The notes under the pieces: generated by a model | What the model was told of the DNA's origin: nothing | The model's database searches: none | Seen by the model: the letters and a program-made list of their open reading frames with translations, nothing else | Program-made: the position numbers and the translations under genes | Source of the DNA: Cupriavidus pauculus | GTDB taxonomy: Bacteria; Pseudomonadota; Gammaproteobacteria; Burkholderiales; Burkholderiaceae | DNA: 64,000 nucleotides | Direction of reading: 5' to 3' | Assembly: GCF_022179805.1 (NCBI RefSeq) | Contig: NZ_BPUO01000001.1 | Location: 372,001-436,000, forward strand | Shown: in pieces, positions 17,874 through 26,800 of the stretch | Layout: each line of letters begins with the position of its first letter | Position numbering within the stretch: the first letter of the stretch is position 1

Positions 17874-18350
17874 ATGACACATGGCAACCTGCCATCGAAG
17901 CGCCGCGCGGTTGCCCGCCGGTTCGGCCGCCACGCGGCCACATCCGCGCTGGTGGCGGCAAGCCTGACCGTGCTGACCGCCTTGACCGGCTGCGCGTCGG
18001 AATCCGAGTCGTTCGCGCCGCCGCGCGGCAGCATCACCGACGACCGCGCGCTGGGCGACATCCTGGTCAAGTTCACGCCGCCCGAGGTGACGGCGTCCGA
18101 GGACGCGGGCAAGCTGCTGGCCCAGGTGGCCGGTCCGGTGCGCTATGTCGTCAAGCGTCCGATGTCTGCTGGCGTCTGGCTGGTGACGGCCATTACCACA
18201 TCGGCCGACGTGACGATGGACCAGGCCGTGGCCACATTGCAGACCGCGCAGCGCGTGGAATCGGCCACGGCCGACCGCACGCTGCGGCCGCATCGCGCCA
18301 TGCCGGCCAGCCGGGACATGCCGGTCAGCCAGGACATGCCCAAGCAGTAA
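17874..18350 (+). CDS. Lipoprotein resembling a stand-alone subtilisin prodomain
   Basis: A 158-residue protein with a long basic N-region and a lipoprotein signal ending LTALTGC (Cys40). The mature part (about 61-140) resembles the propeptide of the subtilisin encoded immediately downstream. Shared features are the start of the domain (DILVKFTPP versus NYIVRWRDG), an identical VKRPM, a following hydrophobic V/L-T/M-V strand, and a closing R-V-xx-A-xx-D-R-x-L-R-P. Family I9 prodomains fold and inhibit their protease, so a membrane-tethered inhibitor or folding helper is plausible (inference). The start is ATG 17874 behind AGGAG; the frame extends back into recN. The C-terminus has a short Met/Pro/Arg repeat. 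Confidence 0.7.
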   Translation: MTHGNLPSKRRAVARRFGRHAATSALVAASLTVLTALTGCASESESFAPPRGSITDDRALGDILVKFTPPEVTASEDAGKLLAQVAGPVRYVVKRPMSAGVWLVTAITTSADVTMDQAVATLQTAQRVESATADRTLRPHRAMPASRDMPVSQDMPKQ

Positions 18351-18457
18351 ACGATCGCAGTACCCGCAGAGCCCGCAGCATCCGAAGCACCCGCAGCACA
18401 GGAGCAGTTCAGGCAGCAACCCGCAGTTCGCATCACCACGACTCCACAGGAGCACAG

Positions 18458-20095
18458 ATGCCGCGCCCCAAGCTGAACTCACTCACCCGGTCAGGCGTGC
18501 CAGCGCTGCTGGTGCTATTTGGATCGATGCTGGGCATGGCCCCCGCCGCCCAGGCGGAGCCGGCTGCTGCGTCCGCATCGGCGCCATCGGCCACCCCGGC
18601 CGCCACCCGCCCGGCACCCCGCTACACCGGCAACTACATCGTGCGCTGGCGCGACGGCAGCCAGACTGTCGACACCAGCGCCGACACTGCCCGCATGAAG
18701 CGTGTGGCGTCTAACACCGGGCTGGAGCTGGCGGTCAAGCGGCCCATGGCCAATGCGCTGCAGCTCATGACCGTCAAGGACAAGCGCGGCGACGATCCGG
18801 AAACCGTGGCCCGCCGGCTGCGTGAAGATCCGCGCGTGGCCGACGCGGTGCCGGACCGCTGGCTGCGTCCGATGGACACCACGCCCAACGATACGGAATT
18901 CGGCAACCAGCCCTACCTGGGACTGTCGTCCAACGCGACGGGCGCGATCAACATGCCGCGCGCATGGGATCGCACGCGCGGCAGCAGCAGTGTCGTGGTG
19001 GCCGTGGTCGATACCGGCTACCTCGACCATCCCGATCTCGCCGGCCGGCTCGTGCCGGGCTACGATTTCATCAGCTCCACCACGGTGTCGGTGGACGGCG
19101 ACGGCCGCGACAGCGATGCCCACGACCCCGGCGACTACACCCCGACGGGCGTCACCTGCTCCGACGGCACGACGGACCCCGTCAGCACCTGGCACGGCAC
19201 GCGCGTGGCCAGCGTGCTGGGCGCCGCGACCAACAACAGCCTGGGCATTGCCGGCGTGGACTGGTCGGCACGCATCCAGCCCGTGCGCGTGTCGGGCCGC
19301 TGCGGCGCGTTGCTGTCCGATACCGTCGAAGCGATGCGCTGGGCCGGTGGCCTGGCCGTCAACGGCGTACCGGCCAACCCGACGCCGGCCAAGGTCATCA
19401 ATATCAGCCTGGGCGGCGGCACGTGCTCGCAGATCGAGCAGCAGGCCGTGAACGATCTGAATGCAGCGGGTGTCGTGGTGGTGGCGGCGGCCGGCAACTC
19501 CACGGCCGTCGAGGCGCCCGGCGACTGCAATGGCGTGATCGCGGTGACGGCGCACGTCAACGACGGCGACCACGCCAGCTACGGCAGCACCGGCTCGAAG
19601 GTTGCAATCAGCGCCCCCGGCGGCGGTTGCGGCGCCACCAAGCTCATCAATGGCACGTGCCTGGCCCCGTCGGCAATTCTGACGCTGTCGAACGCGGGCG
19701 CGGCCGGACCCACCACCTACACCTTCAATACCCGATCAGCCGGCACCAGCTTTGCCACCCCGATGGTCTCGGGCGTGGTGGCGATGATGTTCGCCGTGAA
19801 TCCGGCCCTGACGCCGGCCCAGGTCACGACCGTGCTGAAGAACACGGCCCGCGCCCATCCGGCGGGCACCTTCTGCGCGCGCAGCGAAAACGCGAACCAG
19901 TGCGGCGCTGGCCTGCTCGATGCCGACCAGGCGCTGGCGGCCGCCCCGAATCCGCCGGCAACGGCTACTACCTCGCAGGGCGGGACCAGTAGCGGCGGCG
20001 GCGGCGGTGGCGGCGCGTTCGCGCCATGGAGTGCGGTGGTATTGCTGATGATCGGACTAGCGGGATTCGCCACGCGGCGACGGACGCCAGGCTAG
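18458..20095 (+). CDS. Secreted S8 (subtilisin) protease with GlyGly-CTERM tail
   Basis: A 545-residue preproprotein. The signal peptide covers about residues 1-33, the propeptide about 55-140, and the S8 catalytic domain about 145-495. The triad is Asp185 (VAVVDTG), His246 (STWHGTR) and Ser431 (AGTSFATP), with the oxyanion Asn in AAAGNST. After a Pro/Thr linker comes a Gly7 run (513-519), one membrane helix (about 523-538) and terminal RRR, the GlyGly-CTERM pattern recognised by rhombosortase. Such proteins are usually type II secretion substrates released at the surface after cleavage. AGGAG precedes the ATG. The rhombosortase gene lies 19 bases beyond its stop on the opposite strand. Several Cys pairs suggest disulfides. 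Confidence 0.9.
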   Translation: MPRPKLNSLTRSGVPALLVLFGSMLGMAPAAQAEPAAASASAPSATPAATRPAPRYTGNYIVRWRDGSQTVDTSADTARMKRVASNTGLELAVKRPMANALQLMTVKDKRGDDPETVARRLREDPRVADAVPDRWLRPMDTTPNDTEFGNQPYLGLSSNATGAINMPRAWDRTRGSSSVVVAVVDTGYLDHPDLAGRLVPGYDFISSTTVSVDGDGRDSDAHDPGDYTPTGVTCSDGTTDPVSTWHGTRVASVLGAATNNSLGIAGVDWSARIQPVRVSGRCGALLSDTVEAMRWAGGLAVNGVPANPTPAKVINISLGGGTCSQIEQQAVNDLNAAGVVVVAAAGNSTAVEAPGDCNGVIAVTAHVNDGDHASYGSTGSKVAISAPGGGCGATKLINGTCLAPSAILTLSNAGAAGPTTYTFNTRSAGTSFATPMVSGVVAMMFAVNPALTPAQVTTVLKNTARAHPAGTFCARSENANQCGAGLLDADQALAAAPNPPATATTSQGGTSSGGGGGGGAFAPWSAVVLLMIGLAGFATRRRTPG

Positions 20096-20114
20096 AAGCG
20101 GCGCGCGGCCGACT

Positions 20115-20735
20115 TCAGGGCCGCCGCTGGCCCCACCACTCCTGCAGCAACCAGCACGCCAGGCCGGCGACAGCGCCGGCTGCGTGGGCGCCGCGCACCA
20201 CGCCAAAGCCCCACGACGGGTCGAACACGATGGCCGCCAGCCACGACTGTTCGACCCACACCTTGCCCAGCACGATCACGCAGGTCACCACGCCGATCAG
20301 GCGCGACCAGCCCGGCGCCTGCAGCAGCCGCAGCCCCGCCCACAGCGCCAGGCCATGGGCTGCGCCAGACAGCCCGCCATACCAGCCAACCTCGGGCATG
20401 CGCAGCAGCGCCACCTGCACGACCAGTCCGCAGATCACCAGCACCAGCAGCATCTCGCGCACGCGTGCGACGCGGCCCGCCAGCATCAGCAGGCCAGCAG
20501 TGGCCGTTACGTCGACCAGATAGTGGCGCCAGTCCAGGTGAACCCACATTGCGGTAGCCACGCGCCACCACTGCCCGTCCAGGCGCACGGCGTCGCGCAC
20601 GTAGAGCCCGTGCGCGTGCCACCACGGCACGAACGTGAACAGCGCCGCCAGCGCGGCAACGCCCGCCACCGTGGCCAGCATGGCGGGCCAGCCGGGCAAC
20701 CGCGTGGCGACGACGGGCGGCGCGTCCGCGCTCAC
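20115..20735 (-). CDS. rrtA: Rhombosortase (rhomboid-family sorting protease)
   Basis: A 206-residue integral membrane serine protease with about six hydrophobic helices. The rhomboid catalytic dyad is Ser123 in YGGLSGAAHG and His184 in RGAHAAGAVAG. The L1-loop region reads GQWWRVATAMWVHLDWRH. It is small, like rhombosortases that cleave GlyGly-CTERM tails, and its presumed substrate, the S8 protease, is the very next gene (convergent, 19 bases apart). GTG 20735 is chosen: it lies 7 bases past the glnE stop and has GAGG six bases upstream. The longer frame reads through glnE. Co-transcription with glnE is likely. Confidence 0.85.
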   Translation of the reverse strand: MSADAPPVVATRLPGWPAMLATVAGVAALAALFTFVPWWHAHGLYVRDAVRLDGQWWRVATAMWVHLDWRHYLVDVTATAGLLMLAGRVARVREMLLVLVICGLVVQVALLRMPEVGWYGGLSGAAHGLALWAGLRLLQAPGWSRLIGVVTCVIVLGKVWVEQSWLAAIVFDPSWGFGVVRGAHAAGAVAGLACWLLQEWWGQRRP

Positions 20736-20742
20736 CCGCGCC

Positions 20743-23700
20743 TCAGCCCTGGCCGAACACGGCCTGCCACAGCGCACGCACCGGCGCGGTCTGCGCCGCC
20801 ACGCTGTCGGGCGCCACCCGCGCCTGGTCCTGGCCGTCGAGCCGCAGCTTGTGCTGCCGCGCGCGGAACAGCCGGTAGGCATCGCCCACGGCCAGCGCCA
20901 GGCCGGCGTCGATCAGGTTCAGCACGCCCGCCATGCGCAGCAGCGCGATATTGCCCGCGTTGCGCGTCAGTTCCGGATGCGCACCACTATGCAGCAACAC
21001 CAGGTATTGCACCGTGAACTCGATATCGACCATGCCGCCGCGATCGTGCTTCAGGTCGAACAGGTCGGTCGGGTTCGGATGGCCCTCGGCCACCTTGGCA
21101 CGCATCTGTCCGATTTCCTCGCGCAGCGCCACGGCATCGCGCGGCTGGCGCAGGATCTCTTCGCGCAGATCCTCGAAACGGTTGCCGATCTCGCGGTCGC
21201 CGGCACAGAAACGCGCGCGCGTCAGCGCCTGGTGTTCCCACACCCACGCGGTGTTGTCGCCCTCGCGCAATTGGTAGCGCCGGAACGCGTCGAAACTCGT
21301 CACCAGCAGCCCCGCCGCGCCATTCGGTCGCAGCCGGGTATCCACGTCGAACAGCATGCCCGCCGCCGTATGGCTCGTGAGCCAGGTGATCAGCCGGCGT
21401 GCGTACGCGGCGTAGACGTCGGGCGCGCGCTCGTGGTCGTCGTCGTACAGGAAGATCAGATCCAGGTCCGATGCATAGCCCAGTTCCTTGCCGCCCAGCC
21501 GGCCGTAGGCAATCACGGCGAAGCGCGGCTCGTCGCGATGGCGCGTGGCAAGCTGGCGCCACACGGCCTGCATCGTGACTTCGAGCATCGCATCGGCCAG
21601 GTCCGACAGGCGGTCGGCCACCTGCTCCACCGTCAGCAGGCCCTGCAGGTCTTGCAGCAGGATGCGGAACGTCTCGGCATGGTGCTCGCGGCGCAGGATG
21701 TCCATCTGCGTTTCGACCTGGCCGTCCGACGCGTGCAGCCGCTCGGCCAGCCGCTCGCGGAAACCGGCCCAGTCGGGCGCGCTGGCCAGCGATTCGCTGT
21801 CGAGCAGTTCGTCCAGCAGTTGCGGATGGCGCGTCAGATAGGTGGCGGCCCAGCGTGACGCGTGCAGCGTCTGCGCCACGCGGTCCATGGCCTGCGGATA
21901 CTCCGACAGCAGCGACAGATACGAGGCGCGCCGGCTGATGGCGTCCAGGAAGTCCAGGAAGCGGCCGATCGTCGCGTCGGCATCGTCCTGCTTCACGGCC
22001 AGTTCCAGCGCGCGGTTGACCAGCAAGTCGAAGCGGCCCCGGCTGGTTTCCGACAGCGCGCGGTATCGCAGCGACGTGCCGATCGCGCGCAGGCGGTCGT
22101 AGAGCCCGGCGCAGTCGCTGAAGCCGGCCGCCTGCAGGGCCTGGCACGGCGACGACTGCGGATCGGTGACGTCGTCATCGTCGCCCGGGTTCGACTGCGA
22201 CGCGCGCGACGACATTTCCTCGCGCACCAGCGCCGGCCACAGCGGTTCGCTCTGCGCGGCTTCGCCGTCCGCGAACGGGTCGGCGAAGGTGGCTTCGAAC
22301 TGCTGCGCCACCGGGTCCATCAGCGCGTTCATCTGCGCCACCAGCGCCGGCCAGTCGGCACAGCCCATCATGTGCGCCACGGCTTCGCGTTCATCGTCCG
22401 ACGTGGGCAGGTGGTGCGTCTGCGCATCGTCGCGATACTGCAGCCGGTGTTCGAGCTGGCGCAGGAAGCGGTAAGCATCGGCCAGTTGTTCGGCCTGGCC
22501 CGACGGCAGCAGGTTGCGCGCCACGGCCACATCCAGCACCTCCAGCGTGGGCCGCACGCGCAGCGCGGGGTCCTGTCCGCCACGGATCAGCTGGAAGACC
22601 TGCGCCATGAACTCGATCTCGCGGATGCCGCCCCGGCCCAGCTTGATATTGAACGAGCGCTGGTTCACGCCATGCCCCGCCAGACCGCCGCTGCGCTTGG
22701 CGGCTTCGGCGCGGATTTGCGCGTGCAGCGAGCGGATGGCCGCGATCACGCCGTAGTCCAGGTAGCGGCGGAACACGAACGGCGTGGTCATGCGGCCCAG
22801 CAGCGCGGCGGCGCGTTCGGCGTGCGGCGTGTCGACGGCCGACACCACGCGGCCCTTGATCCAGGCATAGCGCTCCCACTCGCGCCCCTGCACCACCAGG
22901 TATTCCTCGAGCATGCCGAAGCTGCAGACCAGCGGCCCGGCGTCGCCGTTCGGGCGCAGGCGCATGTCCACGCGGAACACGTAGCCGTCGCCGGTCACCT
23001 CGGACAGCAGCGTGATCAGCCGCCGGCCCAGCCGGATGAAATACTCGTGGTTCGACAGGCTGCGCGATCCGCCCCGCGTGTCGCCATCCTCGTCGTAGAG
23101 AAAGATCAGGTCGATGTCGGACGACACATTGAGCTCGCGTCCGCCCAGCTTGCCCATGCCCACCACCACCAGCTCCTGCACCTCGCCGCTCTGGTCGCCG
23201 GTGGGCCGGCCGAACGTGGCGGCCAGGTCGTCGCCCAGCACGCGCAGGCCATGCTGGATCGACAACTCGGCCAGGTCCGTCATGGCGCCCGTGATCTCGG
23301 CCAGCGTGGCCAGCCCGCGCAGGTCGCGCTCGATCACCGTGCACATGACTTCGGCACGCAGCCGGCGCAGCGCCTGGCCGGCGGCGGCCTCGGCGTCGGC
23401 CGACGGCTGATGCAGCGCCGCCAGGCGGGCTTCCATCCAGTCGCGGGTAATTGGCCCCACGGCCGCGTCGGTGACGACGGCCGGCATGCCGGGCCGCGCG
23501 GCCAGTACACGCCGTGCGTAATGGGAGTACGCCGCCGAGTACAATACGTGGCCCTCGCAATCGGCGGGGCTCAACCCCTGCGCCGTCATCGTGGCAAAGG
23601 CCCCCTGGGCCATGTTGCCGATCGGACCGGCGGCGCCTGGCGAGGCCAGGATCGAAGTGGCTCCGGCGCCATCCAGCTGGGGCTGCGGGCCGGTCGAAGC

Positions 23701-23745
23701 CGCGGCATTGCCCGCGGCGGAACTCGTCGGATCAGGGACAGTCAT
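20743..23745 (-). CDS. glnE: Bifunctional glutamine synthetase adenylyltransferase/adenylyl-removing enzyme
   Basis: This enzyme controls glutamine synthetase by adding or removing AMP in response to PII. The 1000-residue protein contains two nucleotidyltransferase domains. The N-terminal one is the adenylyl-removase, with GMGKLGGRELNVSSDIDLIF. The C-terminal one is the adenylyltransferase, with YGRLGGKELGYASDLDLIF. Both keep the paired aspartates. It is slightly longer than the 946-residue E. coli protein; an acidic/polar linker (SNPGDDDDVTDPQSS) lies between the halves. The start is ATG 23745; the frame continues far upstream through the yhdP promoter, which is not credible. It is divergent from yhdP, and the rhombosortase gene follows. 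Confidence 0.95.
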   Translation of the reverse strand: MTVPDPTSSAAGNAAASTGPQPQLDGAGATSILASPGAAGPIGNMAQGAFATMTAQGLSPADCEGHVLYSAAYSHYARRVLAARPGMPAVVTDAAVGPITRDWMEARLAALHQPSADAEAAAGQALRRLRAEVMCTVIERDLRGLATLAEITGAMTDLAELSIQHGLRVLGDDLAATFGRPTGDQSGEVQELVVVGMGKLGGRELNVSSDIDLIFLYDEDGDTRGGSRSLSNHEYFIRLGRRLITLLSEVTGDGYVFRVDMRLRPNGDAGPLVCSFGMLEEYLVVQGREWERYAWIKGRVVSAVDTPHAERAAALLGRMTTPFVFRRYLDYGVIAAIRSLHAQIRAEAAKRSGGLAGHGVNQRSFNIKLGRGGIREIEFMAQVFQLIRGGQDPALRVRPTLEVLDVAVARNLLPSGQAEQLADAYRFLRQLEHRLQYRDDAQTHHLPTSDDEREAVAHMMGCADWPALVAQMNALMDPVAQQFEATFADPFADGEAAQSEPLWPALVREEMSSRASQSNPGDDDDVTDPQSSPCQALQAAGFSDCAGLYDRLRAIGTSLRYRALSETSRGRFDLLVNRALELAVKQDDADATIGRFLDFLDAISRRASYLSLLSEYPQAMDRVAQTLHASRWAATYLTRHPQLLDELLDSESLASAPDWAGFRERLAERLHASDGQVETQMDILRREHHAETFRILLQDLQGLLTVEQVADRLSDLADAMLEVTMQAVWRQLATRHRDEPRFAVIAYGRLGGKELGYASDLDLIFLYDDDHERAPDVYAAYARRLITWLTSHTAAGMLFDVDTRLRPNGAAGLLVTSFDAFRRYQLREGDNTAWVWEHQALTRARFCAGDREIGNRFEDLREEILRQPRDAVALREEIGQMRAKVAEGHPNPTDLFDLKHDRGGMVDIEFTVQYLVLLHSGAHPELTRNAGNIALLRMAGVLNLIDAGLALAVGDAYRLFRARQHKLRLDGQDQARVAPDSVAAQTAPVRALWQAVFGQG

Positions 23746-23810
23746 TCCAGTTACTTTTGCATTTCGGGCAGGCGCCGTGTAGACCGCGGTGGCGCTTCGC
23801 TCGCACCACT

Positions 23811-23839
23811 TTGGAGAGCGGTAAGTATTGTCGGATAAT
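23811..23839 (+). promoter_or_regulatory. Promoter of yhdP, predicted leaderless
   Basis: TTGGAG (23811-23816) and GATAAT (23834-23839; 5/6 to TATAAT) are separated by 17 bases. Transcription should start at about 23846, the A of the yhdP ATG, and no ribosome binding site precedes that codon. Confidence 0.5.
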
Positions 23840-23845
23840 CTGCGC

Positions 23846-26800
23846 ATGTCCAGCCGCCCCACCGCGCCCAACGACGGTTCCGCATCCCCACGCGCGGGCG
23901 GTGACGGTACCGTTGTGGTCGCCGCCTCCCCTGTTTCGCATGATCCCGCGCCCGGCCGAGGCCGTCGCGCGCTGGCGTTCGTCCGTCGCGCACTGGTCGC
24001 GACGTGGCAGGGCCTGGGCGCCGTGGTGCGCCATCCGGCCTGGGCCCGCCTATGGCGCACGCTGCTGCGCATCGCCGCCGTGCTGGCCGCGCTGGCCGTG
24101 GTCGCCGTCCTGCTCATCCGCTTTGTACTCTGGCCCCAGGCCCATGCCGCGCGCCAGTGGCTGGAACAGCAAGGCTCGGCCGCGCTTTCCGCCAACCTGA
24201 CCATCGGCCAGCTCGACACCTACTGGGACGGCTGGCACCCGGCGTTCCGCGCCAGCAACGTGCAGGCGGTGGACGCCGAGCGGCGCATGCTGCTGTCGGC
24301 GGCCACGCTCGAAGGCCGGCTGTCCTGGCAGTCGGTGCCGGCACTGACGCTGCAGTTCGCCAGCCTGACCGCCGACCGCGCCGATGTGCTGATCCGCCGC
24401 ACGCCCAAGGGCGCGCTGCTGGTGGCGGGCATGCCGGTCGAGGCCACGCAGAAGGCCAGCGACAACGATCCTTTCCTGAACTGGCTGCTGTCGCAGGGCC
24501 GCATCGAACTCAAGAGCGGCAACCTGCGCTGGCTGGACGAAAAGGCCCGCCTGCCCCAGCTGGACGTGGCCGACATCCACTTCACCACCGAGCGCCACGG
24601 CGCCCAGCACGTGGTGCGGCTGGAGGCGCGCAGCGCGTCGCTGGCGCCCCAGCCGCTGGTGTTCCAGGCCAACCTGCGGCACGACTACCTGTCCGGCGCC
24701 GGCAACTGGCGGCATTGGGCGGGCCAGGCCAGCTGGGCATTCAACCAGTTGCAGTTGCCGGTGGTACAGCGTTACCTGGCGATCTTCGACAACGTCGACA
24801 GCGGCGTCTTCAGCACCGACGGCACCATCGACCTGCGCGGCGGACATGTGCTGCGCAGCCAGATGCGGTTGCGGGCGTCGGGCGTGGACCTGCGGCTGTC
24901 GGGCGCGGTCGAGCCGCTCAAGCTGGCCAATGCGCAGGCGCTGCTGCTGCACAAGGGCGACCGCTCCGGCAGCAACTCGCTGACCATCGACACGCTGCTG
25001 TGGCAAGCCGAGCAGCAGGCCGGGCCGCCTTCCGCCGCCGATGCGTCGTGGCGCGAAGGCATGCGCAAGGTCACCATCGACTGGACCCGCGACAACGCCG
25101 GCCAGCTACGCAAGTTCGCATTGCGCGCGCCGACCTTCGACCTGAACACGGTGCGCGCGCTGGCCACGTCGATGCCGATCGACACCGTCGTGCTGCGCCA
25201 GCTGCGCGCACTGCAGCCGGCCGGCCACATCGACAACCTCGACGTCACGTGGGCACGCGAGCGGCCCGGGCTGCTGTCGCGCGGGCCGGGCACGCCGCAC
25301 TACACGGTGCAGGGCACGCTGCGCGGCGTATCGATCAACAGCCAGCCGGCCGTGCCGGCCGTGGGCCCCGACGGCAAGCCGCATACCGGCACGCCGGGCT
25401 TTACCCGGCTGTCCGGCAATTTCAGCTTCGACGACCGCCAGGGCACGGCCCGCGTGGACAGCACCGGCGCCACGATGAGCTTCCCGGGCGTATTCGACGA
25501 CCCGCTCCTGCCGTTCGACGAACTGCGCGGCGAAGTGCGCTGGCGCCATGATGGCGACAAGCTCGTGGTCACCACCGACGGCATCCGCTTTGCCAACACC
25601 GACACGGCCGGCACCGTGCGCGGCAGCTGGCGCGAGGGCGGCGATGGCCCCAGCGGCATCGCCGACCTGTCCGGCGAACTGAACCGCGCGCTGGCCAACC
25701 GGGTGCCGCGCTACCTGCCGAGCACCATGCCAGCCACGCGCCACTACCTGGAAGGCGCGCTGGTGGGCGGCGAGGCGTATGACGTCAAGTTCCTGGTCAA
25801 GGGCGATCTCTACCACTTCCCGTTCCACCCGCCGTTCGCCAAGGCCGGCGACTTCCGCGTGGAAGTACCGGTGCGCAACGTCAGCTACCAGATCGCGCCG
25901 CACGAGACCGGCCCCAACGTGGATGGCGTGACCAATGGCAACGGCAATGGCAACCATGTGGCCGACGCCGGCCGCGCCTGGCCCGACTTCGCGGACATCT
26001 CCGGCAGCCTGCTGTTCGAGCGCAGCACGATGTCGTTCCAGGTCAAGCAGGCCGGCGTGCGCGGCATTCCGGGCATCGTCCTGCGCGACGTGAACGGCCG
26101 CATCGACGACCTCAGCGATCACGGGCACCTGATGATCGACGGCAGCGCCACGGGCCCCGTGCAGGGATTCCTGCGCTATGTGGCGGCCACCCCGGTCAAG
26201 GGGTGGACCGGCAACGTCACCGAGAACGCGCGCGCCCCCGGCGCCGGCGAACTCAAGCTGAAGCTGGACCTGCCGTTGAGCCACGCGGCCGGATCGAAGG
26301 TGAACGGCGAGTTCCGCTTTCCCGGCAACGACGTGACGCTGTTCCAGGACCTGCCGACGCTGTATGGCGCCACGGGCGCCGTGGCGTTCGACGAGCACGG
26401 CTTCCAGCTTCACAACGTGCGCGGCCGCTTTCTTGGCGGCGAGACGCGCATCACCGGCGGCACGCAGCCGGACGGCACCACCCACGTGGCCATCGGTGGC
26501 ACGGCCACGGCGCAGGCACTGCGCGACGTGCTGGGCGCCGGCAACGCCGCGCTGGGCAAGCGCATCGAAGGCAGCACGCCCTACTCCGCCGTGGTTGGCG
26601 TGCGCGACAAGCGCCTGCAGGTGCAGGTGGCTTCCGACCTGAACGGACTGGCGCTGGACCTGCCGCCGCCGCTGGCAAAGCTCGCGGGCCAGGACATGCC
26701 GCTGCGCTTCGAACTGCGCCCCTCGGCCAACCGCGCCGGGCTGGACGACGTGACGCTGCAGCTTGGCAACGGCGCCAGCGCGCGCTACGTGCTGCGCCGG

